A stretch of DNA of 9,196 nt from Chloroflexota bacterium (GCA_003513015.1 DOTA01000218.1:1-9196); one strand, 5' to 3'; positions 1-5,989 are shown, counted from the stretch's first letter. Numbers and translations: made by a program. The notes: generated from the letters alone by a model not told the origin.

Positions 1-128
1 AAGGTGTCGATCATCCATTTGTGGACGGCGTCGCGCCCGGTGAGCATAATGCCGGTTAATGCGACCGGCTCGCCAACTTTGAGTTCACGGATGGCTTCAT
101 CGCTAATGGGAATAGTAAGCTCTTTCAT
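1..128 (-). CDS. Fumarate hydratase-type Fe-S hydro-lyase, beta subunit (partial, N-terminal 42 codons)
   Basis: The ATG is at 128-126 on the minus strand, preceded by AAAGGAG about 5-6 bases upstream. The gene runs off the left edge. The visible N-terminus (MKELTIPISDEAIRELKVGE, then GTP-independent text such as ALTGIMLTGRDAVHK) fits the start of the class I fumarase C-terminal/beta domain, where a Leu-Lys-x-Gly-Asp/Glu stretch leads into a Thr/Ser-Gly-x-(I/M)-x-T-x-RDA-x-HK motif. In the family the beta subunit pairs with a 4Fe-4S-binding alpha subunit and hydrates fumarate to malate. L-tartrate dehydratase beta is a close alternative that cannot be excluded from 42 residues. The gene just upstream is mtnP, not the usual alpha subunit, so alpha must lie further left or elsewhere. 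Confidence 0.8.
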   Translation of the reverse strand, partial: MKELTIPISDEAIRELKVGEPVALTGIMLTGRDAVHKWMIDT

Positions 129-152
129 CGTAGCTCCTTTATGGTGATCGCT

Positions 153-176
153 GACTGCGGACTGCGGTCGGCAGTC
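153..176. repeat. Tandem 7-mer and short hairpin between mtnP and the hydro-lyase gene
   Basis: GACTGCG occurs twice in tandem (153-159 and 160-166). The second copy pairs with GCAGTC (171-176) to give a 6-bp stem with a 5-base loop (166-170). Four T residues follow on the plus strand (177-180), but no plus-strand gene ends here. On the minus strand, the direction of transcription, the hairpin comes about 3 bases after the mtnP stop without a U tract. It is therefore not a convincing intrinsic terminator; it could be an mRNA-processing or stability element, or a copy of a dispersed intergenic repeat. Confidence 0.4.
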
Positions 177-179
177 TTT

Positions 180-1043
180 TTAGGGTAAATATTTCTTGAC
201 GAATAAATCTAACTTTTGACGGGTTTCCGCGGGGATCAACTCGGGATTGGTGATCAGTGCGGTGGAGAGCGCCTGGCCGCATTCGCATTCGAGCTGGCTC
301 TCCGAGCCGCGTGCCAGATTACGAATGGCCGCTTGGGCAATCTCCGTGTTTTGGTTGAGCACCGCGATCACCATCTCAACCGTCACCGGTTCTTCGCTGA
401 CGTGCCAGACATCGTAATCGGTGACGTGAGCCATCACCGCGTAGCACATTTCGGCTTCGCGGGCCAGAAAAGCCTCCGGGGAGGTGGTCATGCCGATGAG
501 CGACATGCCCCAGGCACGAAAGGTGTTCGATTCCGCTTTAGTGGAGAAGCGCGGCCCCTCAATGGTGATGAAGGCACCACCTTTGTGAACCTTGGCTCCG
601 GTAGCTTTCACGGCCTCGAACACCTCCCTGGAGAGCGCAGGGCAAAACGGGTCGGCCACCCCCACATGGGCTACCATCCCACCCTCAAAAAACGTCCGTG
701 CCCTCCCTTTGGTGAAGTCGAATAACCCATCGGGCACCACTAAATCTCCGGGCGCATATTCCTCCCGCAATGATCCGCAAGCGCTCACACTCACGATCCA
801 CTCAACGCCTAAAGATTTCAGTGCGTAAATATTAGCGCGGTAGTTTATCTCGCTGGGCGAAATGTGATGCCCGAGGCCGTGCCGCGCCAAAAAAGCGACA
901 GGGTACCCTTCTAATTCGCCCACCGCGATGGGGGCGCTGGGTTTGCCAAAGGGAGTGTTGAAGTCAAATTCTTGGGTGTTTTCCAGGCCGGGCATGCCAT
1001 ACAGCCCGGAGCCGCCGATCACGGCGAGTTTGGGGTTGCTCAT
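180..1043 (-). CDS. mtnP: S-methyl-5'-thioadenosine phosphorylase
   Basis: This 287-residue protein belongs to the PNP/MTAP family (human MTAP is 283). Family knowledge: the cytosolic enzyme splits 5'-methylthioadenosine with phosphate into adenine and 5-methylthioribose-1-phosphate, feeding adenine and methionine salvage after polyamine synthesis. Visible signatures are the N-terminal phosphate loop IGGSGLYG (9-16), RHG (54-56), ACGSLREEYAPGD (88-100), ITIEGPRFST (159-168), GMTTSPEAFLAREAEMCYA (184-202) and VTDYDVWH (207-214). The Asp pair in TDYD marks 6-aminopurine (MTA-type) rather than guanine/hypoxanthine specificity. The ATG has GGAG 6 bases upstream and overlaps the stop of the preceding FHA gene by 4 bases (ATGA), so the two are probably translationally coupled. 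The gene is complete and nothing looks missing. Confidence 0.95.
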   Translation of the reverse strand: MSNPKLAVIGGSGLYGMPGLENTQEFDFNTPFGKPSAPIAVGELEGYPVAFLARHGLGHHISPSEINYRANIYALKSLGVEWIVSVSACGSLREEYAPGDLVVPDGLFDFTKGRARTFFEGGMVAHVGVADPFCPALSREVFEAVKATGAKVHKGGAFITIEGPRFSTKAESNTFRAWGMSLIGMTTSPEAFLAREAEMCYAVMAHVTDYDVWHVSEEPVTVEMVIAVLNQNTEIAQAAIRNLARGSESQLECECGQALSTALITNPELIPAETRQKLDLFVKKYLP

Positions 1044-1483
1044 GGTTTACTCCGCTTATCTTCGTCATCAGGGGTGTTGAACAGGTCGAGGTAGGCATCC
1101 GCCTCGTTGAGTTGCATCGTGTCGGTTGGACCGGTACTGATGTTTATCGGCCCCGTGGTGGGAAACTCCAGGGGCTGATTGGGATTTCCAATCCCAAAAA
1201 TCATCGGCACGCCCGCGATGGAAATCACATCCCCCGGTTTCAGGTACATCTGCTTGATCTCTCTGCCATTCACCGAAGTACCCACGGTTGATTCCAAATC
1301 CATGAGAATATAAGCATCCTTAAGATGCCGAATCTGGGCGTGATAGCGCGAAACATGCTGATCTTTAATCACAATGTGGTTATCGCTTTTCCGCCCAATA
1401 TTAGTGATGGGTCGCTCCAACGAAATCGCCCGCTTGCCCTCGACGATCAAAAACGCACTAAAGGATGATTTTTCTTCAGTCAT
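1040..1483 (-). CDS. Small soluble FHA-domain protein (GarA/FhaA-like, no DUF3662)
   Basis: The protein has 147 residues from the chosen ATG. An in-frame TTG six codons upstream (1501) has no Shine-Dalgarno, whereas the ATG has GAGGAG 10 bases before it. Residues about 9-98 form one FHA domain, a phosphothreonine-peptide reader: NIGRK (28-32), SRYHAQIR (45-52), STVGTSVNG (65-73), then PGDVISIAGVPMIFG. The GR and SRxHA motifs are present, but the usual Asn of the STNGT loop is Val. A Thr/Asp-rich tail (about 100-147) contains DTMQL at 121-125, a possible kinase target by analogy with GarA-type proteins (inference). It closely resembles the C-terminal half of the DUF3662-FHA protein encoded two genes upstream, suggesting duplication. 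It overlaps the preceding gene by 8 bases and mtnP by 4. The partner is unknown. Confidence 0.88.
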   Translation of the reverse strand: MTEEKSSFSAFLIVEGKRAISLERPITNIGRKSDNHIVIKDQHVSRYHAQIRHLKDAYILMDLESTVGTSVNGREIKQMYLKPGDVISIAGVPMIFGIGNPNQPLEFPTTGPINISTGPTDTMQLNEADAYLDLFNTPDDEDKRSKP

Positions 1484-1913
1484 GCAGTTTATGCTCCTCA
1501 AGAATGCTAATTAATACTTCGCCACAGCGGATTTGATCTCCAGGCACCACAACCACACTGGCCGTGACATCATCTTGGTTGAGAAGCGTACCATTGGTCG
1601 ATTTGAGATCTTCCAGCCACCATTGCCCATGATGGAAGGCCAGCCGGGCATGCCGCGCCGAAACAGTCTCAGAAAACAAGACACATTCACAGGTGGGATC
1701 GCGCCCCAGGGTGATCTCGCTGCCGCGAAACTGGCGACTCTGGGTGGTTTCACCAATTTGGGTTGCCAGCCAGATTTCAGGAGGCTGCTGGCTTTGGATG
1801 GTTTTCTGCTGCTGCCGTAAATCTTGCCACAACGTAAATAACGCCCACCCCAAGAAACCATACAGTGTGATTGCCAGAGCGGAACGGGCGATCAAAAGCA
1901 ACACCCCAGCCAT
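1476..1913 (-). CDS. Membrane-anchored FHA-domain protein (FhaB-like)
   Basis: This 145-residue protein has a single hydrophobic N-terminal helix (about 4-29, LLLIARSALAITLYGFLGWA), a short Gln-rich linker (30-47) and one FHA domain (about 48-140). The order TM-linker-FHA matches actinobacterial FhaB/FipA-type proteins, which recruit phosphorylated partners of membrane Ser/Thr kinases to envelope-synthesis complexes; applying that role here is inference. The domain has a canonical ligand surface: LGRDP (69-73), SARHARL (85-91) and STNGTLLN (105-112). It is the only one of the three neighbours keeping the standard Asn. The ATG overlaps the stop of the upstream gene by one base (TAATG) with a weak AAGG upstream, so translation is probably coupled. 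It should be inner-membrane bound with the FHA domain in the cytoplasm. Confidence 0.88.
   Translation of the reverse strand: MAGVLLLIARSALAITLYGFLGWALFTLWQDLRQQQKTIQSQQPPEIWLATQIGETTQSRQFRGSEITLGRDPTCECVLFSETVSARHARLAFHHGQWWLEDLKSTNGTLLNQDDVTASVVVVPGDQIRCGEVLISILEEHKLHD
1494..1499 (-). promoter_or_regulatory. Ribosome binding site deciding the FHA gene start at 1483
   Basis: The minus strand reads GAGGAG, complementary to the 16S 3' end, 10 bases before the ATG at 1483-1481. It lies inside the upstream FHA gene. It supports the ATG over the in-frame TTG at 1501, which has nothing comparable. Confidence 0.6.
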
Positions 1914-2704
1914 TATGGTTTGCCTTGCGGATCAGGCTGTGTGCCATTCGCAGTTGTCTTGATTTCCTGGGTTTTACCCATGGTTGTTTCCTGCCCAAAA
2001 ATCAAGGGGATTCCGGCGAGCGAAATTACATCTCCAGCGCGCAGCACACTTTGGGTAACGCGTTGCTTGTTGATAAACACCCCCCCGGTAGAATTCAGGT
2101 CGAAGATTTCGAAACGCCCACGTGAAGCTCGAATTTGGGCGTGCTGCCGCGAAATTCGGGGATCATCAATCACCAGATGATTATTGCTCCGCCGGCCAAT
2201 ATTGATCACCGCCTTATCGAGGGCAAAAACCTGAATCCCATTGATAATCAAAAATGCGCTCACAGAAGAAGAAACATCGGCGTCGTTGGCGAGATCAGCC
2301 ATATCGCTGGTTTTGCCAAGTGCGCTTTCACTGAAGCGGGTAATCACATCAATCTGGTTTGGAGATACATCTTCATTCGAAGCAATACTCACAATCGGTG
2401 GCTGGATAAAATGCAAATTGGCCGCTTTCCCAATTTCCTGAAGCAAATCAGCCAGTTCGTCCAGCATTTTCTGGTCATCAGAGATTGTGCCAGCTTGCGA
2501 AGGGTGTGTGAGAACGGTGAAACGGTCTGGAGCCAGCAAAACACCATCCCCGGTAGCGATTGCTCCCGCCCGCATCACGCCGACCAAACGCCGCGCCAGG
2601 TTATCCTGTTGGCCGCGCAACGGCGAAAGGCGCGCTAACTTACCTTCGATAAAGGTTTGGAGTTGTGCTTCCAATTGGTCAAGCCGGCCAGTAAATGTTG
2701 TCAT
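1913..2704 (-). CDS. DUF3662-FHA protein (FhaA-like)
   Basis: The protein has 263 residues. The first 115 or so (FTGRLDQLEAQLQTFIEG..., LARRLVGVMRAGA, PDRFTVLTHP) resemble the DUF3662/FhaA N-terminal domain. An acidic, Ser-rich linker (about 116-145) follows, then a C-terminal FHA domain (about 147-238): NIGRRSNNH (168-176), ISRQHAQIR (184-192), STGGVFIN (205-212) and GDVISLAGIPLIFG. In actinobacteria FhaA is a Ser/Thr-kinase substrate and adaptor in cell-envelope control. The GR and SRxHA residues that hold phosphothreonine are present, but the loop reads STGGV instead of STNGT. The tail is Thr-rich and contains KTQEI (244-248). It is the first gene of the leftward cluster. Its ATG has no Shine-Dalgarno and follows an A/T-rich stretch and a hairpin. 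The direct binding partner is unknown. Confidence 0.88.
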   Translation of the reverse strand: MTTFTGRLDQLEAQLQTFIEGKLARLSPLRGQQDNLARRLVGVMRAGAIATGDGVLLAPDRFTVLTHPSQAGTISDDQKMLDELADLLQEIGKAANLHFIQPPIVSIASNEDVSPNQIDVITRFSESALGKTSDMADLANDADVSSSVSAFLIINGIQVFALDKAVINIGRRSNNHLVIDDPRISRQHAQIRASRGRFEIFDLNSTGGVFINKQRVTQSVLRAGDVISLAGIPLIFGQETTMGKTQEIKTTANGTQPDPQGKP

Positions 2705-2716
2705 AATTATTTTTCA

Positions 2717-2745
2717 TCGCTGTTTGTTCAACCCATTTACAGCGA
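2717..2745 (-). promoter_or_regulatory. Leader hairpin (or inverted-repeat operator) 12 bases before the FhaA-like gene
   Basis: TCGCTGT (2717-2723) and ACAGCGA (2739-2745) are perfect 7-base complements around a 15-base loop. In the minus-strand leader the hairpin ends 12 bases before the ATG, and the intervening sequence is A/T-rich without a Shine-Dalgarno. It could shape translation initiation or mRNA stability, or be a DNA operator. No T tract follows that would make it a terminator. Confidence 0.4.
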
Positions 2746-2785
2746 GTACATTTGATGTTCACTCTGACTACTACATACCAACGTA

Positions 2786-2791
2786 ATTATA
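2786..2791 (-). promoter_or_regulatory. Candidate -10 element for the FHA-mtnP operon
   Basis: The minus strand reads TATAAT, a perfect sigma70 -10 hexamer, at 2791-2786. This puts the start near 2779 and gives a leader of about 75 bases. At the expected -35 position (2814-2809) the minus strand reads TACCCC, a poor match, so an activator or another promoter may be involved. Confidence 0.4.
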
Positions 2792-2821
2792 AAGGAAGTG
2801 TTACGTGGGGGGTAGGGTGTG

Positions 2822-2837
2822 ACTTCCAGCTGGAAGT
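2822..2837. promoter_or_regulatory. Perfect 16-bp palindrome between divergent promoters (candidate shared operator)
   Basis: ACTTCCAGCTGGAAGT is its own reverse complement over all 16 bases. Its centre (2829.5) is within about 2 bases of the midpoint between the leftward TATAAT (2786-2791) and the rightward TATACT (2872-2877). It therefore lies upstream of the -35 position on both sides, about -43 to -62 from both predicted starts, a typical activator position. The protein that would bind it is unknown. The alternative is a dispersed short repeat of the genome. Confidence 0.5.
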
Positions 2838-2848
2838 ATTGCCATTTT

Positions 2849-2877
2849 TTGTTGGCATTGGCAAAATCCGGTATACT
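2849..2877 (+). promoter_or_regulatory. Candidate promoter of the archease-rtcB operon
   Basis: TATACT (2872-2877) matches five of six -10 consensus bases. A weak -35 (TTGTTG, 2849-2854) lies 17 bases upstream. Transcription would begin near 2883-2885, leaving only 2-4 bases before the archease ATG at 2887, so the mRNA is probably leaderless or nearly so. No sigma54 -24/-12 (GG/GC) pair, as used for E. coli rtcBA, is seen here. Confidence 0.5.
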
Positions 2878-2886
2878 GGAAAAACC

Positions 2887-3297
2887 ATGGTCACAGAAAC
2901 CGGCTATCGCGAAATCGAACACACCGCTGATTGGGAACTTGAAGTTTGGGCGCCCAATCTCTCATCCCTGTTGGAGACTGCCGCCCGCGGCATGTATGCC
3001 CTCGCGCAAATGCAACTGGTGGATGGTGAGCGGGAATCCCGAGAGTTTGAGATTCCCTTTGGGGATCGCGAATCCCTGCTGGTGGATTTTCTCGCGGAGT
3101 TGCTCTACCTGGGGGAGGGGGAGGGTCTCGTTATGGATGAGTTTAGCTTCACCTTTGACGGAAACACCCTCAAAGTCCGGGCCTGGGGCGCGCCCATTAA
3201 AAATCAATCCAAAGAAATTAAAGCTGTCACTTATCACCGCTTACAAATTCGTGAAACCGAGTTTGGTTTGGTAGTCAATCTGGTGTTTGATGTTTAA
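2887..3297 (+). CDS. Archease (RtcB cofactor)
   Basis: The protein has 136 residues, the usual archease length. Family knowledge: archease accelerates RNA ligation by RtcB, helping guanylylation and multiple turnover, and can widen its nucleotide use. Visible signatures are [16 protein letters not shown] (7-22, with the conserved H-T-A-D), [12 protein letters not shown] (64-75), [10 protein letters not shown] (112-121) and the C-terminal VNLVFDV, whose Asp lies near the family's metal-binding end. The frame stays open upstream of the chosen ATG, but that extension has no archease similarity, and the likely promoter -10 lies only 9 bases before the ATG. There is no Shine-Dalgarno. rtcB follows 22 bases after the stop, the classic archease-RtcB pairing. 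Confidence 0.93.
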   Translation: MVTETGYREIEHTADWELEVWAPNLSSLLETAARGMYALAQMQLVDGERESREFEIPFGDRESLLVDFLAELLYLGEGEGLVMDEFSFTFDGNTLKVRAWGAPIKNQSKEIKAVTYHRLQIRETEFGLVVNLVFDV

Positions 3298-3307
3298 TTG
3301 CATACCT

Positions 3308-3313
3308 GGGAGG
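3308..3313 (+). promoter_or_regulatory. Ribosome binding site deciding the rtcB start
   Basis: GGGAGG lies 6 bases before the ATG at 3320. Earlier in-frame TTG (3287) and ATG (3290) codons lie inside the archease gene without a comparable site, so the start at 3320 is preferred. Confidence 0.75.
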
Positions 3314-3319
3314 TTCCTC

Positions 3320-4771
3320 ATGGTTGCCATCTCCGATCTCAAAAAAATTAGCGAATACGAATGGGAAATCCCGCAGAGTTTCCGCGCCGATATGCGCGTG
3401 CCCGTGCGGTTTTTTGTAACGCGCGATTTGCTGGAGCAGGCCCTGCGCGATGCCTCGCTGGAGCAGGCCGTCAATGCCGCCACATTGCCCGGTTTGGTGG
3501 GGCATGTGACTGTGATGCCCGATATGCACCAGGGTTACGGCTTCCCGATTGGAGGCGTGGCTGCCACACGCTACCCGCAAGGCGTGATTTCGCCGGGCGC
3601 GATTGGCTACGATATCAACTGCGGCGTGCGCCTGCTCGGTTCGCAGATCGAAGCCGAGGCCGCCAAACCTCGCCTGGATGTACTCGCCACCGCCCTGAAC
3701 AAATATTGTCCATCTGGGGTAGGCCAGGGCGGCGCGCTAAAGCTCACTGAGCGCGAATTGGATGCCATTTGCGTAGAAGGCGCGGAGTGGGCCAAAAAAC
3801 GCGGCTACGCCTCGGATGCCGATTTGCGCCGCACCGAAGAGGGCGGGCGGCTGGAAGGGGCGGATCCCGCCAAAGTCAGCCCGCGCGCCAAACAGCGCGG
3901 CCGCCCGCAAATTGGCACACTCGGAGCGGGCAATCACTTCATCGAGGTTGATGTGGTAGAAGAAATCTTCGATGAGGAGGCCGCCCAGGTGATGGGCCTG
4001 CACGCAGGCCATCTGGCGCTGCAAATTCATTGCGGCTCGCGCGGCTTCGGCCACCAGATTTGCTCCGATTATGTGCGCGCCTTCCAAGGCGCGGTCAAAC
4101 GTTATGGCATCCAGTTACCCGATCGGGAATTGGTCTGCGCGCCGCTGGATTCACCCGAAGGGCAAGATTATCTGGCGGCCATGCGCTGCGCCGCCAATTA
4201 CGCTTTTGCCAACCGTCAACTTTTGGCGCATTGGGCACGACAAGCCTTCGAGGAAACCCTGGCCGGGGGGGTCAAAAACTGGCATCTGCATCAGATTTAC
4301 GATATTGCTCACAACATGGGTAAAGTGGAGGAGCACGTGGTGGATGGTAAAAAGTTGAAGGTTTGCGTACACCGCAAAGGAGCGACGCGCGCCTTCGGGC
4401 CGGGATTCCCTGGTCTGCCCGCCGAATATCAAAAGATCGGCCAGCCGGTGCTGGTGCCGGGGTCGATGGGGACGGCTTCGTGGGTGCTGGTGGGCACCGA
4501 GGGCAGCATGCAGCGTTCGTTCGGTTCAACCTGCCACGGAGCCGGGCGCACCATGAGCCGCTCGCAGGCCAAAAAACAAATCTGGGGAGAAGATTTGCGC
4601 AAAGAATTGGAAGGGGAGGGCATCCATATTCGCACCGGGTCGCTAGCGGGGTTGGCCGAGGAGGCTCCCGCGGCCTATAAAGATGTGGATGCGGTGGTCG
4701 AAACCGTAACCGGTGCGGGAATCGCTCGCAAAGTCGCACGGCTGGTGCCGTTGGTCGTGGTTAAAGGATAG
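3320..4771 (+). CDS. rtcB: RNA-splicing ligase RtcB (3'-phosphate/5'-OH RNA ligase)
   Basis: The protein has 483 residues, close to the archaeal form (P. horikoshii, 481). Family knowledge: RtcB is a Mn2+- and GTP-dependent ligase that joins 2',3'-cyclic-phosphate or 3'-phosphate ends to 5'-OH ends, in tRNA splicing or repair of cleaved RNA. All key residues are visible: D98 and C101 in [10 protein letters not shown]205/H206 in [10 protein letters not shown]237 in [13 protein letters not shown]331 in YDIAHNMGK, and H406, the guanylylated histidine, in CHGAGR. They sit at a constant offset of 2-3 residues from the P. horikoshii ligands D95, C98, N202, H203, H234, H329 and H404. [14 protein letters not shown] (67-80) and [13 protein letters not shown] (381-393) are also typical. 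It is cytosolic. It should be an active ligase assisted by the archease just upstream; its natural RNA target is unknown. Confidence 0.97.
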   Translation: MVAISDLKKISEYEWEIPQSFRADMRVPVRFFVTRDLLEQALRDASLEQAVNAATLPGLVGHVTVMPDMHQGYGFPIGGVAATRYPQGVISPGAIGYDINCGVRLLGSQIEAEAAKPRLDVLATALNKYCPSGVGQGGALKLTERELDAICVEGAEWAKKRGYASDADLRRTEEGGRLEGADPAKVSPRAKQRGRPQIGTLGAGNHFIEVDVVEEIFDEEAAQVMGLHAGHLALQIHCGSRGFGHQICSDYVRAFQGAVKRYGIQLPDRELVCAPLDSPEGQDYLAAMRCAANYAFANRQLLAHWARQAFEETLAGGVKNWHLHQIYDIAHNMGKVEEHVVDGKKLKVCVHRKGATRAFGPGFPGLPAEYQKIGQPVLVPGSMGTASWVLVGTEGSMQRSFGSTCHGAGRTMSRSQAKKQIWGEDLRKELEGEGIHIRTGSLAGLAEEAPAAYKDVDAVVETVTGAGIARKVARLVPLVVVKG

Positions 4772-4776
4772 AAGAC

Positions 4777-5532
4777 ATGCCTTACTTTGAATGGAAGCAA
4801 CATCAATTGTTTTATCGCGAAAAGGGCAATGGCCTGCTGCTGGTGGTTTTACCCGGCAACACCGCTTCCTCCGCACACCTGCAAGGGGAATTGGATTATT
4901 TCGGCGATCGTTTCCACGTGGCTGCGCTTGATTTTCTGGGTACGGGGCAATCGGAGCGGGTTGCGGTGTGGGCGGATCAATGGTGGCTCCAGGGGGCGCA
5001 GCAGATTGTGGCGCTCATCGAGCATTTGGGCTACGGGCAAGCCATTTTGATGGGGGCCAGCGGGGGCGCGGTGGCCGCCCTGCTGGCCGCGATCCACTCA
5101 CCGGCGCGGGTGAAAGCCATTATCGCCGATAGTTTTGTGGAGCAGGTTCCCCCGGATGAATTTCGCGCCCGTGTGTTGGCCGACCGCGCTCAACGCACAC
5201 ACGGGCAGATCGCATTTTGGAAGGCGGGTCACGGTGCTGACTGGGAGCAGGTGATCGCCGCGGATAATGCTATGATCGTGCGGTTTGCCGACCAGGGAGC
5301 GAATTGGTTCCAGGGGAAACTGGATCAAACCCAATGTCCGGTGCTGCTGACCGCCAGCCTGCGGGACCCGTTAATCTCCGAGGTGGTGCCGCAATTCGCC
5401 GGGATGGTCGAGAAAATCCCGGATTGTCGGTTGTATCTGCACCATCATGGTGACCACCCACTGATGTGGTCTGAATCCCGGGTTTTCCGCAGTATGAGTG
5501 ATCTTTTTTTGCAATCTCTGGAAGTAATCTGA
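4777..5532 (+). CDS. Alpha/beta-hydrolase fold protein, substrate unknown
   Basis: The protein has 251 residues with alpha/beta-hydrolase features: a strand followed by LPGNTAS (25-31, oxyanion region), ALDFLGTGQSE (50-60), and the nucleophile elbow GASGG with Ser95. The predicted acid is Asp197 in SLRDPLIS and the base His227 in HGDHPLMW (His224 is a nearby alternative). No signal peptide or membrane segment is seen, so it is likely cytosolic. The family includes esterases, C-C hydrolases, haloperoxidases and lactonases, and nothing here fixes the substrate. The start lies 5 bases after the rtcB stop with AAAGGA upstream, and the stop overlaps the next gene by one base (TGATG), so it is very probably in the archease-rtcB operon. 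Whether it acts in RNA repair is unknown. Confidence 0.88.
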   Translation: MPYFEWKQHQLFYREKGNGLLLVVLPGNTASSAHLQGELDYFGDRFHVAALDFLGTGQSERVAVWADQWWLQGAQQIVALIEHLGYGQAILMGASGGAVAALLAAIHSPARVKAIIADSFVEQVPPDEFRARVLADRAQRTHGQIAFWKAGHGADWEQVIAADNAMIVRFADQGANWFQGKLDQTQCPVLLTASLRDPLISEVVPQFAGMVEKIPDCRLYLHHHGDHPLMWSESRVFRSMSDLFLQSLEVI

Positions 5533-5984
5533 TGGAAGTGCAGCGCAACGAATTTTTCATCAGCACCGCGCGCGATCGGATGGATGTTGACTTCATCCAC
5601 GATTACTTGTGCAACCAATCTTACTGGGCGCAGGGGCGCTCGCGGGATGTGGTCGAAAAGTCGATCTGGAATTCACTGTGTTTTGGGGTTTTTGAAGGGG
5701 AGCAGCAGGTGGGTTTCGCACGGGTAGTAACGGATACGGTCACTTTCGCGTGGTTGTGCGATGTGTTCATCGCTCCATCTCACCAGGGACGTGGATTGGG
5801 CAAGTGGCTGATCGAGAGTGTGGTGGCGCACCCAGATTTGGGGAGCGTCAAAAATATTTTGCTGATCACCCGCGACGCCCACGAACTTTATCGTAATTAT
5901 GGCGGATTCGAGCCAATTTCTAGGGTGAATGACTGGCTGCGGCGCAGCGGGGAGACTGTCAAACCGGGAAATTCAGCATTATAA
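5532..5984 (+). CDS. GNAT-family N-acetyltransferase, substrate unknown
   Basis: The protein has 150 residues with a single GNAT fold. The acetyl-CoA pyrophosphate loop is VFIAPSHQGRGLGKWLI (78-94), with the Q/R-x-x-G-x-G pattern as QGRGLG (85-90). The later LITRDAHELYRNYGGFEPI (111-129) is the usual GNAT C-terminal strand-helix with the Tyr that often acts as general acid. FGVFEGEQQVGFARVV (51-66) is the central beta hairpin. It resembles small bacterial acetyltransferases annotated only by fold; the substrate could be a protein amine, an amino acid or a small molecule. The ATG overlaps the hydrolase stop by one base, so it is the last gene of the rightward operon. No terminator is visible in the 20 bases before the next gene. 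Confidence 0.9.
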   Translation: MEVQRNEFFISTARDRMDVDFIHDYLCNQSYWAQGRSRDVVEKSIWNSLCFGVFEGEQQVGFARVVTDTVTFAWLCDVFIAPSHQGRGLGKWLIESVVAHPDLGSVKNILLITRDAHELYRNYGGFEPISRVNDWLRRSGETVKPGNSAL

Positions 5985-5989
5985 ATGGG

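Noticed and set aside
216..725. 169-codon plus-strand open frame opposite mtnP
   Set aside because: It lies entirely within the strongly recognised mtnP gene on the other strand; the translation has no recognisable domain and no ribosome binding site.
2135..2638. 167-codon plus-strand open frame opposite the DUF3662-FHA gene
   Set aside because: It is antisense to a clear FHA gene, with no recognisable family or initiation signal; a shadow frame.
2752..2886. N-terminal extension of archease by 45 codons
   Set aside because: The frame is open, but it covers the palindrome and promoter, has no archease similarity and would exceed the usual family length; the ATG at 2887 fits better.
4272..4739. 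155-codon minus-strand open frame opposite rtcB
   Set aside because: It is rich in Arg/Pro as expected from the complement of a G+C-rich gene, and overlaps the RtcB catalytic core.
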